Assembly: GCA_021204765.1 (NCBI GenBank)
Contig: JAJPYU010000144.1
Span: 1-5,961 of the forward strand
Source: Clostridiales bacterium
GTDB taxonomy: Bacteria > Bacillota > Clostridia > Lachnospirales > Lachnospiraceae
Reading direction: 5' to 3'
DNA length: 5,961 bases
Shown here: one piece after another, positions 1-4,913 of the stretch
How positions within the stretch are numbered: the first letter of the stretch is position 1
How the letters are laid out: each line of letters starts with the position of its first letter
The notes under the pieces: generated by a model
What the model saw: only the letters and a program-made list of their open reading frames with translations
What the model was told of the DNA's origin: nothing
Database searches by the model: none
Made by a program: the position numbers and the translations under genes

Positions 1-400
1 CAATGGCCTCTGTGTCCTGCTCGTCGAACATTTCACCATTTACGTAGAGAACACGATCCGTGATCTGCACCGTATCACCGGGCACAGCCACCACACGTTT
101 GATATAGTACTGGCTCTTGTCATTCCCATTAGGCTTAAAGACTACCACATCCCCTGATCTGGGACTGGAGATGCTGTAAATAATGCGGTTCACCAGGACC
201 ACATCCCCGCTCTCAAGGGTATCTTCCATGGAGACGCCGGATACAGTGACCGTCATCCCCAGGCTGTATACCAGCACAAAGGCCACCGCCAGCGCAGCAA
301 ATACCTCCACGGCGTATATCAGTATCTTCTGTACCAGATTCAGTTGTTTCTTCCTGCGCTCACGCCTGAAGCTTAAGCCCTGCTTACGAAAAAGTGACAT
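1..400 (-). CDS. lepB: Signal peptidase I, N-terminal part (3' end beyond window)
   Basis: Membrane-bound serine protease that removes signal peptides from exported preproteins on the outer face of the membrane. The first 133 codons are present and the frame runs off the left edge without a stop. Residues 1-24 are basic and cytoplasmic (FRRERRKKQ). About 25-48 form one hydrophobic membrane segment. The catalytic serine box follows as SGVSMEDTL with Ser57, then GDVVLVNR, then the catalytic lysine box YYIKRVVAVPGD with Lys101. This Ser/Lys pair in this order is diagnostic of signal peptidase I (family S26). The ATG at 400 has GAGG eight bases upstream. The usual proline of the SMxPTL box is Asp60 here. 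The gene lies 117 bases after rplS, behind a hairpin at 425-447, and is probably co-transcribed with it. The family call is secure. Whether it is the main enzyme or a paralogue cannot be told from half a gene. Confidence 0.93.
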   Translation of the reverse strand, partial: MSLFRKQGLSFRRERRKKQLNLVQKILIYAVEVFAALAVAFVLVYSLGMTVTVSGVSMEDTLESGDVVLVNRIIYSISSPRSGDVVVFKPNGNDKSQYYIKRVVAVPGDTVQITDRVLYVNGEMFDEQDTEAI

Positions 401-424
401 GAAAATTTCCTCAGAGAAACGTAG

Positions 425-447
425 AGGGCCGTGAAAATCACGACCCT
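425..447 (-). terminator. Hairpin before lepB: weak terminator or attenuator candidate
   Basis: On the minus strand AGGGTCGTGA pairs with TCACGGCCCT around a TTT loop: 10 pairs, one of them a T-G wobble. The stem begins 70 bases after the rplS stop and ends 24 bases before the lepB ATG. What follows is TCTACGTTTCTC, not a clean run of T, so full intrinsic termination is doubtful. A partial terminator that lowers lepB relative to rplS, or an mRNA-stabilising 3' hairpin for rplS, both fit. The stem is seen directly; its function is inferred. Confidence 0.45.
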
Positions 448-517
448 GTTAAGCAAGCTTGAAGCATCCATCTAATTGCACTGGCTACCGTGTGAAAAGT
501 AACCATTTTAATGCATC

Positions 518-871
518 TTAGCGAACCAGCTCTTTGACCTTTGCCCTCTTGCCGACACGGCCACGCAGGTAGTTCAGTTTTGCCCTGCGTACCTTGCCGC
601 GGCGGACCACCTCTATCTTCTCCACGTTGGGGGAATGAAGGGGCCAGGTCTTCTCCACACCGATACCACTGGAGAACTTCCTGACTGTGAAAGTCTCACG
701 GTTGCTGCCGCCCTGTCTCTTTAAGACCGTGCCCTCAAACACCTGGATTCTCTCACGGTTGCCCTCACGGATCTTCGCATGGACTCTGACCGTATCGCCT
801 ACGTGGAACTCATCCACGTGATCTTTCATCTGCTCTGCCTCAATGCCTCTGATAATTTCTGTAGCGTTCAT
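518..871 (-). CDS. rplS: 50S ribosomal protein L19
   Basis: L19 is a large-subunit protein at the interface with the 30S subunit. The product is 117 residues, normal for the family (about 115). The N-terminus MNATEIIRGIEAEQMKD is followed by a basic beta-barrel: FHVGDTVRVHAKI, IQVFEGTVLKRQGGSNRETFT. The family signature follows near residues 74-111: VEKTWPLHSPNVEKIEV, then RRGKVRRAKLNYLRGRVGKRA. The ATG at 871 is chosen because AGGAGG lies seven bases upstream (AGGAGGTCACAAG). An in-frame ATG at 928 would add 19 non-conserved residues and falls inside the leader structure. The gene starts 84 bases after trmD and is preceded by a likely L19 autoregulatory leader, so it can be controlled separately from rimM and trmD. 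Confidence 0.97.
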   Translation of the reverse strand: MNATEIIRGIEAEQMKDHVDEFHVGDTVRVHAKIREGNRERIQVFEGTVLKRQGGSNRETFTVRKFSSGIGVEKTWPLHSPNVEKIEVVRRGKVRRAKLNYLRGRVGKRAKVKELVR

Positions 872-892
872 CTTGTGACCTCCTCTTATTCG

Positions 893-929
893 GATGTTCT
901 TAATACGAAAATCGTAACAGAGGACCATC
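893..929 (-). ncRNA. Putative ribosomal protein L19 leader (autoregulatory 5' structure)
   Basis: In the 84-base trmD-rplS gap the minus strand folds into two nested helices. The outer helix pairs GATGGTC (929-923) with GAACATC (899-893), giving GATG/CATC plus two more pairs around one G-A mismatch. Inside it is a perfect TACGA/TCGTA hairpin with a TTT loop (916-904). Asymmetric unpaired stretches CTCTGT and TTAAGA separate the helices. A leader of this size just upstream of the Shine-Dalgarno site is known in Firmicutes as the L19 leader, through which L19 is thought to repress its own synthesis. The pairing is seen directly. Assignment to that RNA family rests on position and shape, not on a covariance-model score. 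Confidence 0.6.
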
Positions 930-955
930 TCTTCTACTCACATGCGAAAATAACT

Positions 956-1693
956 CTAACACAGATTCCTGCCAAATGCAAGGATTTTTTTTACATCATC
1001 CGTCGTCAGATCTGCGTCCCCCAATAAGTCCGGACGCTGCATAAAAGTACGTTTCAGGGACTGCCCGCGGCGCCAGGATTCGACCTTTGCGTGATCCCCT
1101 GAGAGCAGGACTTCCGGGACAGGCCTGCCGTGCCATACCTCAGGACGGCTGTACTGGGGGTACTCTAAGAGCCCTGCCATAAAGGACTCACTCTCCCCGG
1201 ACTCTTCATTATGGAGGACTCCGGGCACCATGCGGGAAATAGCATCCACCATGACCATGGCAGGCAGCTCCCCGCCGGTGAGGACATAGTCGCCGATGGA
1301 AATGTAATCAGTCACTATCTCCTCAAGTACCCTCTCATCCACTCCCTCGTAATGCCCGCAGAGCAGAATGACATCCTCCTCTTTTGCAAGCTCTTTCGCA
1401 TCGTCCTGATCAAACACTTTCCCCTGGGGTGTCAGATAGACACATCTGACCTCATGACCCACAGACTCCACCACGGACTTCCAGGCATCATATATGGGCT
1501 GGGCCTGCATAACCAGCCCCGGGCCGCCGCCGTAAGAGTAGTCGTCCACCCTCTTATGCTTATCCAGGGTATAATCCCTGATATTCACCAGATTCAGCTT
1601 TATTATTCCGTTTTCGATGGCATTTCCCATGATGCTGGTCTCAAGACCATTCTTAATCATCTCAGGAAACAAAGTCAGTATATGAAACGTCAT
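956..1693 (-). CDS. trmD: tRNA (guanine-37-N1)-methyltransferase TrmD
   Basis: TrmD methylates N1 of G37, next to the anticodon, using S-adenosylmethionine, and so prevents +1 frameshifting. It is a cytoplasmic homodimer. The product is 245 residues, normal length. The N-terminus MTFHILTLFPEMI is typical. SPOUT trefoil-knot motifs follow: GGGPGLVM (55-62), GHYEGVDER (113-121), SIGDYVLTGGELP (132-144) and the substrate arginine in DAISR (Arg154). The C-terminal tRNA-binding part carries PEVLLSGDHAKVESWR. The ATG at 1693 has GAGG eight bases upstream; a TTG at 1711 in the same frame adds only six non-conserved residues and overlaps that site. At position 169, where the E. coli and H. influenzae enzymes have catalytic Asp (EDSF), this protein has Glu (ESESF). 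The gene follows rimM by 91 bases. Confidence 0.97.
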   Translation of the reverse strand: MTFHILTLFPEMIKNGLETSIMGNAIENGIIKLNLVNIRDYTLDKHKRVDDYSYGGGPGLVMQAQPIYDAWKSVVESVGHEVRCVYLTPQGKVFDQDDAKELAKEEDVILLCGHYEGVDERVLEEIVTDYISIGDYVLTGGELPAMVMVDAISRMVPGVLHNEESGESESFMAGLLEYPQYSRPEVWHGRPVPEVLLSGDHAKVESWRRGQSLKRTFMQRPDLLGDADLTTDDVKKILAFGRNLC

Positions 1694-1750
1694 TTCAGTA
1701 TCCTCATCCAACTGATATTAACATATATCATCATCATTTAAACGATAGAG

Positions 1751-1780
1751 AATATATGTAAATACCAGTTATCATGTGAA
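1751..1780 (-). promoter_or_regulatory. Candidate sigma-A promoter upstream of trmD
   Basis: In the AT-rich rimM-trmD gap the minus strand has TTCACA (1780-1775), an 18-base spacer and TATATT (1756-1751). Each box matches the sigma-A consensus at five of six bases. Transcription would start about 50 bases before the trmD ATG. The spacer is one base longer than ideal, and AT-rich sequence yields such matches by chance, so this is only a candidate for extra trmD-rplS-lepB expression. Confidence 0.3.
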
Positions 1781-1784
1781 TAAA

Positions 1785-2291
1785 CTATCTGAGCCCGGGC
1801 ATCAGGTATACAGTAACCACTCCCCCGGCAACATCCACTTCCCTTATGCACTCTCCTATTGCCGGAATCAACAGTTCTCCACCATCAGACGTCTTTATCT
1901 CGTAGACATCGTTAGCTCCCGTCTCGATTACATCCTTTATCACACCGAGCTCCTCGCCATCAGTGGAAATCACCTTAAGACCGATGAGATCCGCAATAAA
2001 ATACTCATCCTTACCAGGCTTCACGGCATTCTCCCGGGTCACGTAGAGCTCATTACCCTTAAAAGCCTCCACCTGATTGATATCATCATATCCTTTAAAC
2101 TTTAATATGACCATATCCCCGGAAAACCTGGCTCCCGCGACTGCCATCTCAGACTGCCGCTTCCCATTATCCATGATAACCGACTTCAGCTTCTTAAAAC
2201 GCTTTATGTCATCCGTGGTCGGGTACACTTTGACCTCACCACCGATACCATGCGTCCCAGTGATTATACCAACCAGGAATCTGTCTTGCAT
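1785..2291 (-). CDS. rimM: 16S rRNA processing / 30S maturation factor RimM
   Basis: RimM binds ribosomal protein S19 and helps the head of the 30S subunit to mature; it leaves before translation. The product is 168 residues, as usual for the family. The N-terminal RimM barrel (about 1-85) begins with the signature VGIITGTHGIGGEVKVYPTTDD and the RF that follows. The C-terminal PRC barrel (about 95-168) begins EYFIADLIGLKVI and carries GANDVYEIKT and the LLIPAI strand typical of the family. The ATG at 2291 is preceded by GAGG with good spacing (GAGGTTGGAAC). It is the first gene after a strong terminator, and its 5' region (2292-2420) holds a long hairpin and no clear promoter. Firmicutes such as B. 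subtilis have ylqD between the KH gene and rimM; none is present here. Confidence 0.96.
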   Translation of the reverse strand: MQDRFLVGIITGTHGIGGEVKVYPTTDDIKRFKKLKSVIMDNGKRQSEMAVAGARFSGDMVILKFKGYDDINQVEAFKGNELYVTRENAVKPGKDEYFIADLIGLKVISTDGEELGVIKDVIETGANDVYEIKTSDGGELLIPAIGECIREVDVAGGVVTVYLMPGLR

Positions 2292-2334
2292 GTTCCAACC
2301 TCTTCATGTTTAATTCACTGTATTAACGGTGCAA

Positions 2335-2394
2335 ACGTGAGAAACAGTTCACGAGAAAAACATTTCCTGTTTTTCGACGAACTCGTTTTCACGT
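2335..2394. repeat. 60-base imperfect inverted repeat / long hairpin upstream of rimM
   Basis: Four helices stack into one long stem. ACGTGA (2335-2340) pairs with TCACGT (2389-2394); AAAC (2342-2345) with GTTT (2385-2388); AGTTC (2346-2350) with GAACT (2379-2383); GAAAAACA (2355-2362) with TGTTTTTC (2368-2375). The loop is TTTCC. Interruptions are single-base bulges (G2341, C2384) and a small ACGA/GAC internal loop. This gives 23 pairs in 60 bases. GCA/TGC could add three outer pairs (2331-2333 with 2398-2400). It lies between the khpA terminator and rimM. It is not followed by a T-run on either strand, so it is not an ordinary terminator. It could be a 5' regulatory structure of the rimM transcript or a copy of a dispersed palindromic repeat; the window has only one copy. 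Confidence 0.7.
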
Positions 2395-2420
2395 GAGTGC
2401 CTGATAACTTATTTAAATAT

Positions 2421-2447
2421 AAAGAGGCATGGGTACCATGCCTCTTT
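2421..2447 (-). terminator. Intrinsic terminator after khpA
   Basis: AAAGAGGCATGG and CCATGCCTCTTT pair perfectly (12 pairs) around a TAC loop. The stem begins 20 bases after the khpA stop and continues on the minus strand into ATATTTAAAT, a broken but T/A-rich tail. It most likely ends the ylxM-ffh-rpsP-khpA transcript. On the plus strand the stem is followed by TAAGC; no plus-strand gene needs it. Confidence 0.85.
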
Positions 2448-2467
2448 TAAGCTGCCTGGGTGTGCGG

Positions 2468-2695
2468 TCACACTATCTCCACGATGACCTTTTTGTCCTC
2501 CCTGGAGGATGCCGCCTTCACTACAGAACGTATCGCCTGGGCTATCCTGCCCTGCTTGCCAATGACCTTCCCCATATCAGCGGGAGCCACATGGAGCTCT
2601 AAGAGTATCGTCCTGCCCCTCTCCGTTACAGTTATGGAGACCTGATCCGGATCGTCCACCAGCGCTCTGGCAATAACTTCGACTAATTCTTTCAT
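2468..2695 (-). CDS. khpA: KH-domain RNA-binding protein KhpA (YlqC family)
   Basis: Small single-KH-domain protein of 75 residues, the standard length. The RNA-binding GxxG loop is visible as GKVIGKQGR (about 42-50), followed by the helix IAQAIRSVVKAA and a final strand KKVIVEIV. In Firmicutes, KhpA works as an RNA chaperone with KhpB (EloR/Jag) and affects cell elongation and division; the exact role here is inferred from the family. The ATG at 2695 has GAGGA with good spacing (GAGGATAGCATA). The gene is 21 bases downstream of rpsP, its usual partner, and is the last gene before the terminator at 2421-2447. Confidence 0.94.
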   Translation of the reverse strand: MKELVEVIARALVDDPDQVSITVTERGRTILLELHVAPADMGKVIGKQGRIAQAIRSVVKAASSREDKKVIVEIV

Positions 2696-2716
2696 TATGC
2701 TATCCTCACTGATTTC

Positions 2717-2962
2717 TTATTTCTCGATCCCGACAATCTTCAACAGCTTACCAACAGTCTCTGTTGGCTGAGCTCCGTTGGCCAGCCACTTCCTGGCGGC
2801 TTCCTCGTCTACCTTGATCACAGAGGGGTTCTTAGTGGGATCGTAGTAACCAATCTGCTCGATGAAGCGTCCGTCTCTGGGGCTCCTCGCATCCGCCACT
2901 ACAATCCTGTAAAAAGGGTTTTTCTTCTTACCCATTCTCCTAAGTCTGATCTTTACTGCCAT
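2717..2962 (-). CDS. rpsP: 30S ribosomal protein S16
   Basis: S16 is a primary small-subunit protein needed for 30S assembly. The product is 81 residues, normal length. It starts MAVKIRLRRMGKKKNPFYRI, the family signature, then VVADARSPRDGRFIEQIGYYDP and the C-terminal part AARKWLANGAQPTETVGKLL. The ATG at 2962 has the strongest Shine-Dalgarno site of the window (AGGAGGT, seven bases before the start), in keeping with high ribosomal protein output. It lies 68 bases after ffh. No terminator or convincing promoter is visible in that gap, so it is probably in the ylxM-ffh transcript. Confidence 0.98.
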   Translation of the reverse strand: MAVKIRLRRMGKKKNPFYRIVVADARSPRDGRFIEQIGYYDPTKNPSVIKVDEEAARKWLANGAQPTETVGKLLKIVGIEK

Positions 2963-3030
2963 TTCGTTTACCTCCTGAAATATATTTCTCTTTGGAAAAT
3001 CCTTATATTACGCAGAAATCCCCGCGCTGC

Positions 3031-4407
3031 TTAGAACGGAAAGCCTTTCATGCCTCCCATTTTGCCGCCCATTCCCGGGAAACCGCCCATACCGTGGCGT
3101 CCCTTTTTCCCGGAAAACTGCTTCATCATCTTCCGGGCCTGATCAAACTGCTTCACGAGCCTGTTCACCTCGCTGACATCCACTCCCGCGCCTGCGGCAA
3201 TTCTCCGCTTGCGGCTGGGATTTAAGATGGAGGGATTGTCCCTCTCCTCAGGGGTCATGGAGTGGATAATACCCTCGATGCGGGCCAGCTTCTTCTCGTC
3301 CATGGCGTCCTCCATCTGCTTTGCCTGGGCACCGCCCATTCCCGGCATCATGGCGAGGATATTGGCTATTCCGCCCATCTTGCGCATCTGGTTCATTGAC
3401 TCCAGATAGTCGCTGAAGGTGAACCCGGTCTTTTTCATCCGCTTCTCCATCTCAGCGGTCTTCTCTTCATCCACCTGTGCCTCAGCCTTCTCTATTAAGG
3501 AGAGCACATCTCCCATTCCCAGGATCCTGGAAGCCATCCTGTCCGGATAAAACTGCTCCAGGTCACTGAGCTTCTCGCCCATGCCTGCGTAGAAAATCGG
3601 CTTGCCTGTCACAGCCCTGATGGAAAGGGCTGCTCCGCCCCGGGTATCGCCGTCCAGCTTCGTCAAAATGACGCCGTCTATTCCCACTTTCTCATCGAAA
3701 GTCCCGGCCACGTTCACCGCATCCTGTCCGGTCATGGCGTCTACCACCAGTATGGTCTGGGCCACGTCCACATTTTCTTTGATAGAAATAAGCTCATCCA
3801 TCATCTCCTCATCTATATGGAGACGCCCGGCTGTATCCAGGATAATGATATTGTGTCCGTGCTTTGCCGCATATTCCACAGCGGCCTTCGCGATATTCAC
3901 GGGCTTTACGGAATTTCCCATGGAAAATACATCCACACCCTGCTTCTCTCCGTTTATCTGCAGCTGCTGTATGGCTGCGGGGCGATAGACATCGCAGGCC
4001 ACCAGGAGGACTTTTTTCCCTTTCAGCTTGTACTTGCCCGCCAGCTTCGCCGCGGTGGTAGTCTTGCCTGCACCCTGGAGACCGGTCATCATGAGTACTG
4101 TGGTGGCCTGTCCGGGACGGAGGGCTATCTCCACAGTGTCTGAACCCATCATCTTCGTCATCTCTTCATTGACTATCTTGATGACCATCTGTCCGGGATT
4201 AAGACCGTTCATGACATCGGAGCCCACGGCTCTTTCCTCCACAGCCTTCACGAACTGCTTTACCACGCGGAAATTCACGTCCGCCTCGAGAAGAGCCATC
4301 TTCACTTCCTTTAAAGCGGCCTTTACATCCGCCTCGGTGAGTCTGCCCTTGCTGCGCAGATTCTTGAAAACTCTCTGAAGCTTCTCTGTCAAACTGTCAA
4401 ATGCCAT
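3031..4407 (-). CDS. ffh: Signal recognition particle GTPase Ffh (SRP54)
   Basis: Ffh binds 4.5S/6S RNA and signal sequences on nascent chains and delivers ribosomes to FtsY at the membrane. The product is 458 residues, full length. The N domain spans about 1-90 (LTEKLQRVFKNLRSKGRLTE). The G domain has the P-loop GLQGAGKTT (109-117), DVYRPAAIQQL (139-149), DTAGR (191-195) and TKLDGDTRGG (249-258). The M domain (about 325-434) contains the methionine-rich finger near MMPGMGG and the RNA-binding segment SRKRRIAAGAG (398-408). A Gly/Met-rich tail ends the protein. The ATG at 4407 is chosen because GAGG sits nine bases upstream; the in-frame ATG at 4416 abuts that site and adds only MGS. A 104-base gap separates it from ylxM. 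Confidence 0.98.
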   Translation of the reverse strand: MAFDSLTEKLQRVFKNLRSKGRLTEADVKAALKEVKMALLEADVNFRVVKQFVKAVEERAVGSDVMNGLNPGQMVIKIVNEEMTKMMGSDTVEIALRPGQATTVLMMTGLQGAGKTTTAAKLAGKYKLKGKKVLLVACDVYRPAAIQQLQINGEKQGVDVFSMGNSVKPVNIAKAAVEYAAKHGHNIIILDTAGRLHIDEEMMDELISIKENVDVAQTILVVDAMTGQDAVNVAGTFDEKVGIDGVILTKLDGDTRGGAALSIRAVTGKPIFYAGMGEKLSDLEQFYPDRMASRILGMGDVLSLIEKAEAQVDEEKTAEMEKRMKKTGFTFSDYLESMNQMRKMGGIANILAMMPGMGGAQAKQMEDAMDEKKLARIEGIIHSMTPEERDNPSILNPSRKRRIAAGAGVDVSEVNRLVKQFDQARKMMKQFSGKKGRHGMGGFPGMGGKMGGMKGFPF

Positions 4408-4511
4408 GCTGCCCATCCTCTGTCACTCGGGAAATCCCGCTGACCGCAATCCGTCAATTTAACCGTTCCCCGCACCATCAGCGGAGTGCCCGGTGCGTAA
4501 ATGACGATCAT

Positions 4512-4847
4512 TTATAATTCTTCCAGTATATCTCCGGCGATCCGATGGATCTCACTCAGCGCTGCTTCATCCGCCTCACTCCCGGAGAGCTCACATATAC
4601 GGGAAACCTCATCCCGCATCCTGATAAACCGTTCCACGAGATGCAGCTTCTGCTCGTATCCCGCCAGTATATTATCACAGCGTTTGATAATGTCATGTAC
4701 GCCCTGGCGGCTGATGCCCCGCTGCCCGGCGATCTCGCCAAGAGACAGGTCGCTAAAGACCACATCTTCATATACGCTTTTCTGGTGCTCTGTTAATAAA
4801 TCACCATAAAAATCATACAGGTAGGCCTGTTTTGCTATCTTTTCCAT
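4512..4847 (-). CDS. ylxM: YlxM family DNA-binding / SRP-associated protein
   Basis: Product of 111 residues, the usual YlxM length (about 110). It begins MEKIAKQAYLYDFYGDLLTEHQ. A helix-turn-helix of sigma-70 region 4 type covers roughly residues 20-60, with DLSLGEIAGQRGISRQGVHD as its core. A long helical, charged C-terminal half follows. YlxM is almost always found directly before ffh. In streptococci it has been linked to SRP function; whether it binds DNA, the SRP or both is not settled, and nothing here decides it. The ATG at 4847 has AGGTGA with short good spacing (AGGTGAGTGAC). A TTG at 4892 in the same frame overlaps the -35 box and is not a start. Transcription probably begins at the promoter at 4864-4892. 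Confidence 0.95.
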   Translation of the reverse strand: MEKIAKQAYLYDFYGDLLTEHQKSVYEDVVFSDLSLGEIAGQRGISRQGVHDIIKRCDNILAGYEQKLHLVERFIRMRDEVSRICELSGSEADEAALSEIHRIAGDILEEL

Positions 4848-4863
4848 GTCACTCACCTGTGAT

Positions 4864-4892
4864 AAAATAGCACAGCAAAAATTGGGTGTCAA
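4864..4892 (-). promoter_or_regulatory. Strong sigma-A-type promoter of the ylxM-ffh operon
   Basis: On the minus strand, TTGACA (4892-4887, perfect -35) is followed by a 17-base spacer and TATTTT (4869-4864, four of six, with both key first bases and the last T). A TGC directly before the -10 makes it an extended -10 promoter. The predicted start is about 4857-4858, at the first bases of the Shine-Dalgarno site, leaving a leader of only about 10-11 bases before the ylxM ATG. The -35 box begins 21 bases after the radA stop, so ylxM has its own start even if radA reads through. Confidence 0.8.
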
Positions 4893-4913
4893 GTGTTTTT
4901 TCTTTACGCCCCT

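Noticed and set aside
471..502. lepB promoter in the rplS-lepB gap (TTCACA, 16 bases, TAGATG)
   Set aside because: The -10 matches only three of six bases and overlaps a possible hairpin; not distinguishable from chance.
872..928. Upstream in-frame ATG for rplS at 928
   Set aside because: The extra 19 residues are not part of L19, the ATG lies in the predicted leader helix, and the ATG at 871 has a far better Shine-Dalgarno site.
1211..1741. Plus-strand open frame of 176 codons opposite trmD
   Set aside because: It is antisense to a clear, full-length trmD, has no recognisable domain and ends in low-complexity AT-rich sequence. It is a shadow of trmD codon structure.
1721..1759. 8-bp inverted repeat ACATATAT / ATATATGT in the rimM-trmD gap
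   Set aside because: Arms are pure A/T apart from one pair, with a 23-base loop in AT-rich sequence. Probably chance, though it overlaps the -10 box of the candidate trmD promoter.
3031..3105. Gly/Met-rich Ffh C-terminal tail as an unusual low-complexity extension
   Set aside because: Short Gly/Met-rich tails after the M domain are common in Ffh of Gram-positive bacteria; nothing marks it as a fusion or expansion.
3602..3988. Plus-strand open frame opposite the ffh G domain
   Set aside because: Ser/Ala-rich translation typical of reverse-strand reading of a GC-biased gene; ffh on the other strand has every expected motif.
4408..4416. ffh start at the ATG at 4416
   Set aside because: This ATG directly abuts the GAGG site, leaving no spacing; the ATG at 4407 begins the conserved MAFDSLTEKLQ sequence with proper spacing.
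4422..4444. Small hairpin (GTCA/TGAC plus CGGG/CCCG) just upstream of the ffh ribosome site
   Set aside because: Only two 4-bp helices with an interruption between them, no T-run and no known family; not strong enough to annotate.
4338..4511. 4.5S/SRP RNA or other RNA gene near ffh
   Set aside because: The gap lacks the conserved SRP RNA tetraloop and stem and is only 104 bases between genes, so no RNA gene fits.
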